A stretch of DNA of 51,441 nucleotides from Pseudomonadota bacterium (GTDB lineage: Bacteria; Pseudomonadota; Gammaproteobacteria; Burkholderiales; Thiobacillaceae). The stretch is taken from the NCBI GenBank assembly GCA_021783275.1, contig JAJXUA010000005.1, positions 1 through 51,441 on the forward strand. The letters run 5' to 3'. Shown piece by piece: positions 36,942 through 44,885 of this stretch. The notes under the pieces are model-generated. The model was given only the letters and a program-made list of their open reading frames with translations, ran no database searches and was not told the DNA's origin. Positions within the stretch are counted from its first letter, which is position 1, and every line of letters starts with the position of its first letter. The position numbers were made by a program, and so were the translations under genes.

Positions 36942-38161
36942 GCGAGGCAGGTTTCCAATGCGGGCGAGGCATCCGGCGACACCTCGAACCATCGATCCAG
37001 GGCCGCCAGATTACGGCTCCAGTCATACTCGGCGAGGATGCGGTCACGCGCAGCGGGACAGGTACTTGCGCCGCGCAGCACCGACAGCACCGCCTGCGCG
37101 AATCCGGCTTCGTCATCTGCCAGCACGAAATCCCGCCCGGCTACCGCCCGGATACCCTCGGCGGCCTGTGCGCTGACGACGACCGGGCATGCCATCGCCA
37201 TCGCCTCCAGCACTTTGTTCTGAACCCCGCGCGCGATGCGCAGGGGTGCCACGGCACACCCGGCGTGGGCGAGAAAAGGCCGGACATCGGCGACGCTGCC
37301 CGTCACCTCCACCCCCGGCTGGCGTGCCAACTGCAAAACGGCCTCGGTCGGACGACTGCCGACGATGGTGAAACGGGCGTTCGGGATCGCCTCGCGCACC
37401 GCAGGAAAAATGCGCTCGGCAAACCAGCTCACGGCATCGATATTCGGCCAGTAATCCATCGCACCGGTAAAAACCACCCCGCGCACGCCCTCGGCGTAGG
37501 GATCGGGATAGCTGCGTGCAGGCGAAAAATAATCGGCATCGACGCCATTTTCAAACGCGCTGATTCTGGTGCGTGCAGCGGGTGCCCGGCTTTGCAGCAG
37601 GGCGGCCTCATCGTGGGACACCAGCAGGGTTGCGTCAAAATCGCTGGCGATACGGGCTTCCCAGTCCGCCAGCGTACGGCCTTCGCGCGCATACACCCAC
37701 GACATCGGCCAGCGTTGGGTCGCAGCGAATTGCGTCCATTTATCCGAATCGACATCGACCATGTCCAGCACGCGGCGCGCAAGCTGCGGCGGCATGAATT
37801 GCGCCATTGCCGAAGAAAACGCGAGGCCGCACGAGACCGTGCCGCTTGCTGCCAGCTTCGCCGCCCAGTGCCTGAGCGCGGCGCTGCGGTAATACGGCAG
37901 GGTCAGGGGATCCCCTGTCAGCAGCCCGCTCAGACTCAGCAGCCGGGCACGACGGGAATGCAGGGGAACCAGGTTGATCGACTGGCAGTAGGGCCGAAGC
38001 GCGTCCGCGTATTGCCAGTCGTCGGGGTCATCGACGAATGCGCCCAGATGCACCTGGTAGCGCGTGCTCAAATGCCGCAACAGATGAAACGAGCGGATCT
38101 TGTCACCCTTGTTGGGCGGAAACGGAATCCGGTGTGCGAGAAACAGCAGCCCTGGTTTCAC
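36938..38161 (-). CDS. Exosortase A-associated glycosyltransferase (TIGR03087-like, stp1 type)
   Basis: This 407-residue GT-B protein starts MKPGLLFLAHRIPFPPNKGDK, the conserved opening of the exosortase-linked PEP-CTERM/stp1 glycosyltransferase family. The donor-site region has GVVFTGAMDYWPNIDAVSWF near residue 225 and the C-terminal GVQNKVLEAMAMACPVVVSA near residue 320. It lies 3 bp after the FemAB-like gene and overlaps the exosortase gene by 4 bp. It probably contributes an early sugar of the repeat unit, though the donor is unknown. Confidence 0.94.
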   Translation of the reverse strand: MKPGLLFLAHRIPFPPNKGDKIRSFHLLRHLSTRYQVHLGAFVDDPDDWQYADALRPYCQSINLVPLHSRRARLLSLSGLLTGDPLTLPYYRSAALRHWAAKLAASGTVSCGLAFSSAMAQFMPPQLARRVLDMVDVDSDKWTQFAATQRWPMSWVYAREGRTLADWEARIASDFDATLLVSHDEAALLQSRAPAARTRISAFENGVDADYFSPARSYPDPYAEGVRGVVFTGAMDYWPNIDAVSWFAERIFPAVREAIPNARFTIVGSRPTEAVLQLARQPGVEVTGSVADVRPFLAHAGCAVAPLRIARGVQNKVLEAMAMACPVVVSAQAAEGIRAVAGRDFVLADDEAGFAQAVLSVLRGASTCPAARDRILAEYDWSRNLAALDRWFEVSPDASPALETCLA

Positions 38162-38164
38162 GCG

Positions 38165-39232
38165 CTAGCCCAGGTTCTTGACGATATGCGGCCCGATCAC
38201 ATTGGCCAGTGACAGGGGCATTTTCTTCCAGGCCTGGATGAAGAGGCGGTATTTCGGATTGAGCGGATTGATTTCCGGCACGGTCCTGTCGTTCACCAGA
38301 AAATATTCGTAGTACAGCGGGGTCGGCTCAAACCCCCAGTTTTTCTTGAAGTCATACGATCCGGTGCCCTGCTTGCTGCGGCCAAAGTCGAAGACTTTCA
38401 GGCCGCGTTCACAGGCGCGCCGCATCAGTTCCCAGTACATGAAATCATTGCCGGCCACAGCGCGTGCGGCATCGGTGCCGCCGCCGTAATACGGCAGCAC
38501 TTCGTCGCGGAAGTAAAACGACAGCACACTGGCGATGAGCTGGCCATTTTGTACGATGGTCAGCACTTCGCAGTCATCGCCGAACTCGGCTTGCAGCAGA
38601 CGAAAAAACTTGCGCGAAAACACCGGCGTACCGAGACGATGCACGCTGCGGGAATAGGCGTCGAAAAAGCGCGTGGTGTCGCGGTCGATTTCGCCCGTCA
38701 AACCCGCCTTGATGCCTTTACGCACCATCGCGCGCTGCTTGCGCGGGATGGCGTTGAGGTTGGCCTCGACATCCGGATCGATGGCTTTCTTGAAAGTGAC
38801 GTACAAATCCTTGGTCGGCCAGGCGGGATGCTGGGCACGCTGATTACGGTATTCGAGTGCGCCCACCCCCAGCTTCGTCGCCAGTGCCTGCGCGGCAGTG
38901 TCGAGCGCATGGCTCGCGGCGTCATCGTCGGCCACAACGCCGCCGTAGGCACAAAAAGGCAAGGCACCGAGGCTGTGACCGAACAGACGGCTTTTGATTT
39001 CTGCCAGCGGCAGCACGCCGACAAGTTCACCCGCGCGCTCGGCCAGCAGGAAATGCGTGCGATGGCCGAATGCCTGTTCGATCACCCGCTTCCAGCCAAT
39101 GCGATGAAAAAAAGTGGCGTGCGGGTGTGCCAGAACATAGGCGTCCCAGCGTGCCGCATCCCCTACGCCATACACACGCACCGTCACCGCCTTCAGCGCA
39201 GTGTCGGGCGCAGCAAGGGGCTCGGCCTGCAT
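38165..39232 (-). CDS. FemAB-like GNAT-fold protein, exosortase A/PEP-CTERM system-associated
   Basis: This 355-residue protein resembles the FemAB family associated with PEP-CTERM loci (TIGR03019-like). FemAB proteins transfer an amino acid or acyl group using the GNAT fold. Recognisable segments are ATFFHRIGWKRVIEQAFGHR near residue 50, PFCAYGGVVADDD, and the C-terminal VFDFGRSKQGTGSYDFKKNW near residue 295. An ATG at 39232 or a GTG at 39238 overlapping the upstream stop (GTGA) are possible starts. It is likely to add an aminoacyl or similar group to the polysaccharide repeat. It is tightly packed between deacetylase and glycosyltransferase genes. Confidence 0.91.
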   Translation of the reverse strand: MQAEPLAAPDTALKAVTVRVYGVGDAARWDAYVLAHPHATFFHRIGWKRVIEQAFGHRTHFLLAERAGELVGVLPLAEIKSRLFGHSLGALPFCAYGGVVADDDAASHALDTAAQALATKLGVGALEYRNQRAQHPAWPTKDLYVTFKKAIDPDVEANLNAIPRKQRAMVRKGIKAGLTGEIDRDTTRFFDAYSRSVHRLGTPVFSRKFFRLLQAEFGDDCEVLTIVQNGQLIASVLSFYFRDEVLPYYGGGTDAARAVAGNDFMYWELMRRACERGLKVFDFGRSKQGTGSYDFKKNWGFEPTPLYYEYFLVNDRTVPEINPLNPKYRLFIQAWKKMPLSLANVIGPHIVKNLG

Positions 39233-39234
39233 GT

Positions 39235-40086
39235 TCACGGACGTGGCAGAAACACGCGATCGACGCGGTCCCATTCAAAATCGCTGAGCAGCTGCCGCAG
39301 CCTGCCCGGCATACGGTGCAGATTGACGTAATGCCGGAAACGCGTTTTGGCCGAAATACCGCGCTGGCGCGGCTGGTCGGCATCGACTTCCCAGGGGTGG
39401 AAATAGAACATGCACGGTGCGCGATCCTGGGTATTCACACGCCGCAGCATCCAGCGCGAGAGCGCATACGGCAGCAGGCGGAACCAGCCGCCACCGGCAG
39501 CAGGTAGGTTGCGGCCCATCATCGGCACCGTCGTCGGCGGCAGTTCCAGTATGCCGGCTGCGCCGTTGGGACGGTTGGGAAAACGCGGCGCATCGGGCAT
39601 ACCGTAATGGTCATGCCGCACTGGATAAATGCTCGAGCTGTATTCGTAACCGGCGTTTTCCACTTCTTCGACCGCCCACCAGTTGTTCTGGTTGATCGAG
39701 AAACTCGGCGCACGGTAGCCGCGTATCGCCACGCCCCCCAGGTCTTCCAGTATCCGTTTGGCGCTGACGATGTCGTCGCGGAACTGCTGCGGCGTCAGGT
39801 CGCTGGCGCGCTGGTGGCCGTAGCCGTGGCTGGCCAGTTCATGGCCCTGATCGACAATACGCCGCACCACCTGCGGGTAGCGCTCGGCGATCCAGCCGAG
39901 GGTAAAAAAAGTGGCGTGTGCGCGCGCTTCGTCGAGCAGCCCCAGTATGACATCGACATTGCGCTCGACCCGACACGGCATACGGTCCCAGTCTTCGCGC
40001 CGGATATGCGGCGCAAATGCCGACACCTGGAAATAATCTTCGACATCGATGGTCATCGCATTCTTGATCGCAGCGGGTTTCATCAT
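39235..40086 (-). CDS. Exosortase A system polysaccharide deacetylase (TIGR03006-like)
   Basis: This 283-residue NodB-type protein begins KNAMTIDVEDYFQVSAF, the variant motif 1 (DVED) seen in the PEP-CTERM-associated deacetylases. Motif 2 is ELASHGYGHQRA near residue 85, motif 3 GYRAPSFSINQ near residue 122, and YFHPWEVD near residue 230 supplies the late catalytic His. It should remove acetyl groups from amino sugars, fitting the neighbouring WecB that provides ManNAc. It overlaps the wecB stop by 4 bp (ATGA). Confidence 0.94.
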   Translation of the reverse strand: MMKPAAIKNAMTIDVEDYFQVSAFAPHIRREDWDRMPCRVERNVDVILGLLDEARAHATFFTLGWIAERYPQVVRRIVDQGHELASHGYGHQRASDLTPQQFRDDIVSAKRILEDLGGVAIRGYRAPSFSINQNNWWAVEEVENAGYEYSSSIYPVRHDHYGMPDAPRFPNRPNGAAGILELPPTTVPMMGRNLPAAGGGWFRLLPYALSRWMLRRVNTQDRAPCMFYFHPWEVDADQPRQRGISAKTRFRHYVNLHRMPGRLRQLLSDFEWDRVDRVFLPRP

Positions 40087-41198
40087 GCGGCCTTGCTGTG
40101 GGGGGAACAGGAGGCCGCCTGCGGCAGCCAGCTTTGCAGGGCATGGGCGATACGCAGGGCGGCACGGCCATCCCAGTATTCCGGAATGCGGCCTGTCTTG
40201 CCGCCGCCTGCCATCACCTCGTCAAACGCTGCGCGGATCGCCGTGGGGTCGGGCCCCACCAGGGTGTTGGTGCCTTCGACCAGGGTAATCGGTCGCTCGG
40301 TGTTGTCGCGCAGGGTGAGGCAGGGCACACCCAGCGCGGTGGTTTCTTCCTGAATTCCGCCGGAATCAGTGAGCACCAGTTTGGCATCCCGCATCAGTCC
40401 CAGCATTTCCAGATAGCCCAGCGGCGGCAGGACATGCAGCCCGTCGAGTTTGGCACTGAGGCCGAATTTTTCGATATTGCCGCGCGTACGCGGATGCAGC
40501 GGCATCACCACCGGCACGCGGCGATGGATTTCGGCAATCACATCGAGCAACGCAGACAGGATGACCGGATCATCCACATTGGACGGGCGATGCAGCGTCA
40601 GCACGGCATACGCCTCCAGCGTGATGCCCAGCGTCTGCTGCGCGGGAACGGCACGGGCCAGATTGCGGTGCAGCGTGTCGATCATGACATTGCCGACAAA
40701 CTGCACCCGCGCCGGATCGATGCCTTCGCGGACGAGATTGACCAGCGCGCTCTTTTCGGTGGTGAACAGCAGATCGGAGATCTGGTCAGTGAGCACGCGA
40801 TTGATTTCTTCCGGCATGGTGCGGTCATAACTGCGCAGCCCGGCTTCGACATGGATCACCCGCACGCCACGCTTGGCGGCGACCAGCGCGCAGGCGATGG
40901 TTGAATTGACATCGCCCACCACCAGCACGGCCTGGGGCTGCACCTGGTCGAGCACTGGCTCGAAGCGTTTCATCACTTCAGCTGTCTGCACCGCATGGCT
41001 GCCCGAGCCGACTTCGAGATGATGATCGGGATGCGGAATCCCGAGGTCGGCAAAAAACCCGTCGCTCATCGCCGCGTCATAGTGCTGGCCGGTGTGCAGC
41101 AATTGCGCGGCAATGCCGGTTTCGCGCAGCGCCGCCATCACCGGTGCGATCTTCATGAAGTTGGGGCGGGCACCCGCAATGCATAAAACCTGGGTCAT
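40083..41198 (-). CDS. wecB: UDP-N-acetylglucosamine 2-epimerase (non-hydrolysing)
   Basis: This 371-residue enzyme interconverts UDP-GlcNAc and UDP-ManNAc in the cytoplasm. Characteristic segments are CIAGARPNFMKIAPVMAAL at the N-terminus, HVEAGLRSYDRTMPEEINR near residue 120, LTLHRPSNVDDP, and LTDSGGIQEETTALGVPCL near residue 285. The ATG at 41198 is 7 bp downstream of the ATPase gene and gives the normal family length; longer in-frame starts would overlap that gene. No wecC (ManNAc dehydrogenase) is seen, so the sugar may be used as ManNAc or oxidised by an enzyme encoded elsewhere. Confidence 0.96.
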   Translation of the reverse strand: MTQVLCIAGARPNFMKIAPVMAALRETGIAAQLLHTGQHYDAAMSDGFFADLGIPHPDHHLEVGSGSHAVQTAEVMKRFEPVLDQVQPQAVLVVGDVNSTIACALVAAKRGVRVIHVEAGLRSYDRTMPEEINRVLTDQISDLLFTTEKSALVNLVREGIDPARVQFVGNVMIDTLHRNLARAVPAQQTLGITLEAYAVLTLHRPSNVDDPVILSALLDVIAEIHRRVPVVMPLHPRTRGNIEKFGLSAKLDGLHVLPPLGYLEMLGLMRDAKLVLTDSGGIQEETTALGVPCLTLRDNTERPITLVEGTNTLVGPDPTAIRAAFDEVMAGGGKTGRIPEYWDGRAALRIAHALQSWLPQAASCSPHSKAA

Positions 41199-41205
41199 GA
41201 TGCGT

Positions 41206-42240
41206 TCAATGCGCGACGTCGCGGCCATCAGTCTGGCCTTCGTCTGTGTCACCGGCATGACGTTCACTGACGGCATACAGAATCTTGCGCACGATGGGCA
41301 GCATCCGGTTGACCGAACGTTCAACCTGTTCGAGTCGCTGTACCAGTTGCTGGGTCTCTTCGCCCGATGCCACACCGTTGCTGATCGAATGCGCCGAATT
41401 GACTGCCACGCTGCCAAAATCCTGATGCGCGACTTCGGTCTTCAGATCCGCCACCACTTCGTCCACTTCCGCTTCACCAAAATGGCTTTTCTCTTCCAGA
41501 AAACCCAGCAGCAACAGGCGGTCGCAGGTGGTATTCAGGCGGCGTGGAATCCCGCCGGTAAATTGATGCAGCGCAACAAACGCCGCATCGTCAAAACTGG
41601 GGTTCCCCTGCCAGCCCACCGTCGCCAGACGGTGTTCAATATAGCCGCGCGTCTCGTCGGCACCCAGCGGACCCAGGTGATACGACGCCACCACGCGCTG
41701 GCGTAACTGCTGCATGTCCGGGCTTTGCAGAATGCCGCGAAACTCGGGCTGGCCGAGCAGAAAAGTCTGGATCAGCGAACGCTCATCGTTCTGGAAATTG
41801 GACAACATGCGCAGCTCTTCCACCGCACGCTGTGTCAGGTTCTGCGCTTCGTCCACCACCAGCAGCGCGCGCTTGCCCTGGCGCGTAGCCGCGGACAGAA
41901 AGTCTTCGAGATTTTTCAGCAATGCCGACTTGGTCAGCCCCTCGTGCTGCAGGCCGAACGATGCTGCCACACTGCGCAGCGTATCTTCAGCATCCAGTTG
42001 CGTGGACACCAGTTGCGCGGCGATCAGGTTGTGAGCTTCGAGCTGGCGAAACAGATTGCGCACCAGCGTGGTCTTGCCCGCGCCGACTTCACCGGTGATG
42101 ACGATGAAGCCTTCGCCCAGCGACAGCCCGTAGTCCAGGTAGGCCATCGCACGCTTGTGTCCCTTGGACCCGAAGAAAAAGCGCGGGTCGGGGTTGAGCT
42201 GAAACGGCTTGGCACTAAAGAGGTAGTAATCTTCGTACAT
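41206..42240 (-). CDS. ExeA/GspA-like ATPase, exosortase A-associated (TIGR03015-like)
   Basis: This 344-residue AAA protein begins MYEDYYLFSAKPFQLNPDP, shared with ExeA-type secretion ATPases. Walker A is TGEVGAGKTT at residues 49-58 and Walker B ALLVVDEAQNL near residue 128. Sensor-type residues follow in YHLGPLGADETRGYIEHRL. The C-terminal 80 residues are a predicted helical tail without known motif. It is probably a cytoplasmic ATPase that powers or regulates assembly of the export apparatus. The ATG at 42240 is preferred over an in-frame TTG at 42246. A strong sigma-54 promoter lies 51 bp upstream, so this gene begins a separately regulated part of the operon. Confidence 0.94.
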   Translation of the reverse strand: MYEDYYLFSAKPFQLNPDPRFFFGSKGHKRAMAYLDYGLSLGEGFIVITGEVGAGKTTLVRNLFRQLEAHNLIAAQLVSTQLDAEDTLRSVAASFGLQHEGLTKSALLKNLEDFLSAATRQGKRALLVVDEAQNLTQRAVEELRMLSNFQNDERSLIQTFLLGQPEFRGILQSPDMQQLRQRVVASYHLGPLGADETRGYIEHRLATVGWQGNPSFDDAAFVALHQFTGGIPRRLNTTCDRLLLLGFLEEKSHFGEAEVDEVVADLKTEVAHQDFGSVAVNSAHSISNGVASGEETQQLVQRLEQVERSVNRMLPIVRKILYAVSERHAGDTDEGQTDGRDVAH

Positions 42241-42290
42241 GGGCAATCCGTTCTTTGAATGGGGCGCAGCGACTGTACTTCTGAAGACAA

Positions 42291-42306
42291 AGCAATGGCT
42301 GTGCCA
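42291..42306 (-). promoter_or_regulatory. Sigma-54 (RpoN) promoter for the ATPase/wecB sub-operon
   Basis: On the minus strand TGGCACAGCCATTGCT is a perfect match to TGGCAC-N5-TTGCW. It lies in the 80-bp gap between the outer-membrane protein gene (stop at 42321) and the ATPase gene, oriented into the ATPase gene. The predicted transcription start is near 42280, a leader of about 40 nt. Confidence 0.88.
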
Positions 42307-42320
42307 TTCCGGCGCGCCGG

Positions 42321-43949
42321 TTAGAAGCGCATATTGACCGAGGCGGAGAGGCTGTTTTCGTCGTAATCCGCGTTGGCGGCGTTGGAATCCCGTTGGGTGT
42401 GACGGAAGGTCAACGCGCCGTTAAGCTTGTCGGCAAAGCGATGGCTGAGACCGAGGCTAAGCGTGGCAATGTCATCATCACGCTCAACCCCGCTATTCAG
42501 CAACGCATCGGCGCTATTACGGGTGAGCGAGAGACTACTATTGACGCGGGTTTTGGGTGATAGTCGATACGATGCAGAGGCCGTGACGCTTTGAATTTCA
42601 TCCTGTGCGTCTCCCAGAAGCTGGTACAGGCGCTTGCTGTCACGCAAGGTCAGACCCAGATCCAAGCGACGGATATTCCAGGTTACCCCCGCTGACAAGC
42701 TCTTGATAATGTAAACGCCATTCACTGTCGAGGCTAAAAAGCCGCCCGCACTCAGCAGCGACTCGAAAGAAACACCCAAGCCCAATAACTCAGAAGGTGT
42801 GGCTGGCTGCGGCAAGCACGAGGGGAATGGAGCTACCGGGAAAAAGTCTGTCCGGTAAGCACGTACCTCTGTATTTTCTGTGGCAGGTGGAACAGCACCT
42901 CCGTCACTGACAACACAAACCCAGTAAGTTTTGTCGCTTTCGCTAATAAACTGGTTCGAGATATCGCTAACGTCTTCCGAGTAACTGGCTGACCATTGCG
43001 CCCGACGTGTCTGATGTCGGCCGGTAAAACTGAAGGTCTTGCCGAAGAAACGCTCGCCTGCCGACATCTCAATGCTGGTGCGACGCGAAGGCGACCAGCC
43101 AAACCCCAGGCTATACGATGAGCCGTCGGTTTCATTGGCACTGATGAAGTCATTACGGTCTTCGCCCAACGTGCCGAATACGCGGAATTTTCTCGACAGG
43201 GCATAACCCAATGTCACCACCGCGCTTTCGAAGGTGCTGTCGCTCACATCGCGGTTGTTGGCTTCGCGGATCGAGTAATTCAGCCCCCAACTCAGGTCGT
43301 TGAATTGCGTGCCGCTGGTGAGCCCGGCGCTGAAGGCGTTGATGTTCGAATTCGACGCGGCGTTGTCGCTGAAGATCGCGCCGCCCCCAGTGTAGCGCGC
43401 CTGCAGGTTGGCGAACGTCCCCAGGCGTTTCTGGATATACGGGCTGATCGAGAAGGTGCCAACGGTCGCACGGTTGCTGTCGTTGACTGACGCATCGGCA
43501 GGCGAGCCGAACAGTGAAATCAGTTGCTGGGAGACGCTGGCATTGGCATCGACGAAGAAGAAATCCTCGACGACTTCGGATTTGAGGCTGGCTCCCAAAT
43601 TGTGAAACAGATCGTTATCGCTATTTCCGCCAAATCGCGTCACGGCCGACATGTTATAGCCAACGTTGGCCCGCACGCGCCGCGACCCCAGCGATTGCAG
43701 GGTGAAGCCCGGCGTGAGACTGAGACTCCCGCCGGTTTCCTCGTTGTTCGCGCTCTGGTTGACGTTGTCGCTGAAGGTCACCGTGGAGCCGATGCTGGGG
43801 GTGAAGCGCCAGTTGACGGCCTGGGCGGGCGCCGACAGTGCCAGGGCCGTGAAAACGGAACAAGCGCCAACCCGCGACGCTTGCACTGTCCACCGCCGCG
43901 CTGCGCAACGGGGAAACGGCTTATTTGCCGTAGCTGCCATAGTAGCCAT
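42321..43949 (-). CDS. Exosortase A-associated outer-membrane beta-barrel protein (TIGR03016-like)
   Basis: This protein of about 542 residues has an N-terminal signal peptide (basic start, then FTALALSAPAQA near residue 45). Alternating hydrophobic and polar strands run through the rest, ending in SLSASVNMRF with the terminal aromatic expected of an outer-membrane beta-barrel. It matches the TIGR03016 family, which occurs only with PEP-CTERM/exosortase systems and is presumed to form a pore or anchor for the polysaccharide. ATGs at 43949 and 43940 and a GTG at 43964 are possible starts; all overlap the end of the kinase gene. The overlapped kinase region encodes its Tyr-rich tail, so that segment is read in two frames. 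Confidence 0.88.
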   Translation of the reverse strand: MATMAATANKPFPRCAARRWTVQASRVGACSVFTALALSAPAQAVNWRFTPSIGSTVTFSDNVNQSANNEETGGSLSLTPGFTLQSLGSRRVRANVGYNMSAVTRFGGNSDNDLFHNLGASLKSEVVEDFFFVDANASVSQQLISLFGSPADASVNDSNRATVGTFSISPYIQKRLGTFANLQARYTGGGAIFSDNAASNSNINAFSAGLTSGTQFNDLSWGLNYSIREANNRDVSDSTFESAVVTLGYALSRKFRVFGTLGEDRNDFISANETDGSSYSLGFGWSPSRRTSIEMSAGERFFGKTFSFTGRHQTRRAQWSASYSEDVSDISNQFISESDKTYWVCVVSDGGAVPPATENTEVRAYRTDFFPVAPFPSCLPQPATPSELLGLGVSFESLLSAGGFLASTVNGVYIIKSLSAGVTWNIRRLDLGLTLRDSKRLYQLLGDAQDEIQSVTASASYRLSPKTRVNSSLSLTRNSADALLNSGVERDDDIATLSLGLSHRFADKLNGALTFRHTQRDSNAANADYDENSLSASVNMRF

Positions 43950-44877
43950 AGTAATAATCTGCACCGGGAGTAGGTGTGGTCTTGTTCAGCAACATGCCGA
44001 CCACCTCGCACGACTGAATGTGGCTGAGCGCTTCGCGCACCGCTTCCTGCGAGGTTTTTTCGGCTTCGACCACCATCACGATCTGGCCCATGTGGGTGGC
44101 CAGCACGCTGGATTCGCTGGTGGCCAGCAGCGGTGGCGAATCAAACAGGATGATGCGGTCGGGGTAGCGGTTGCCAATGTCTTCGACCAGCCGCGTCATC
44201 GCTGCGCTCGCCAGCAGTTCGGTCGCGCGCTTGTAGGTGCGCCCGGCCGGCAGCACGGTCAGCTTGGCGATATCGGTTTTCACCAGCACGTCGGACAGTT
44301 TCAAATCCTTGTCCTGCAACACATCGAGCAGCCCTTTATCGACGTGGATGCCGAGATATTCGGGAACACGCGGCTTGGCCACGTCGGCGTCGATCAGCAG
44401 CACGGTGCGATCCATTTCCATCGCCATCGAGATCGCGAGGTTGATGGCGCAGAAACTCTTGCCCTCGCCGGGCAGCGAGCTGGTGACCATGATGAGGTTG
44501 CCGTTCTTGACCCGTGCTGTGCCCTGACCGAAGGCATTGGCGATGAGCGGGCGCTTGATGATGCGGAACTCTTCGGCAATCTGGGTCTTCTCGGCGTCGG
44601 GCGAAACCACGCCCATGCGATGCAGACGCGCCAGGTTGATCGACTGCACCTGGCTGCCACCTTCCATCGCCACGGTGTCCGGCGAATTGAACATCGGCTC
44701 GACCGGGGTGGCAACGAAGGGTGCGGGCTGCGGCGCAGGCTGAGGGCTGCGCTGCTTGTTGAGCGCATTCTCGATCATGCTGGCCTTGTCGTCGCGGGCC
44801 GGGCTGCCCGCATCCTGATCTGACGGGCGCGGTGCACCGGTGCCGATCTTGCCTGCTGCTTTTTCAATAATGCTCAT
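43921..44877 (-). CDS. Exosortase A-associated tyrosine autokinase (BY-kinase, TIGR03018-like)
   Basis: This 318-residue cytoplasmic kinase works with the chain-length protein to control polymer length. Walker A is VTSSLPGEGKSF at residues 131-142, Walker A' VLLIDADVAKPR near residue 160, and Walker B RIILFDSPPLLA near residue 225. The C-terminal tail contains a Tyr cluster, DYYYGYYGSYGK, the usual site of autophosphorylation in BY-kinases. The N-terminal 90 residues are Pro-rich and probably link to the membrane partner. It follows the chain-length gene by 8 bp, and its last codons overlap the start of the beta-barrel gene. Confidence 0.95.
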   Translation of the reverse strand: MSIIEKAAGKIGTGAPRPSDQDAGSPARDDKASMIENALNKQRSPQPAPQPAPFVATPVEPMFNSPDTVAMEGGSQVQSINLARLHRMGVVSPDAEKTQIAEEFRIIKRPLIANAFGQGTARVKNGNLIMVTSSLPGEGKSFCAINLAISMAMEMDRTVLLIDADVAKPRVPEYLGIHVDKGLLDVLQDKDLKLSDVLVKTDIAKLTVLPAGRTYKRATELLASAAMTRLVEDIGNRYPDRIILFDSPPLLATSESSVLATHMGQIVMVVEAEKTSQEAVREALSHIQSCEVVGMLLNKTTPTPGADYYYGYYGSYGK

Positions 44878-44885
44878 GCAATCTC

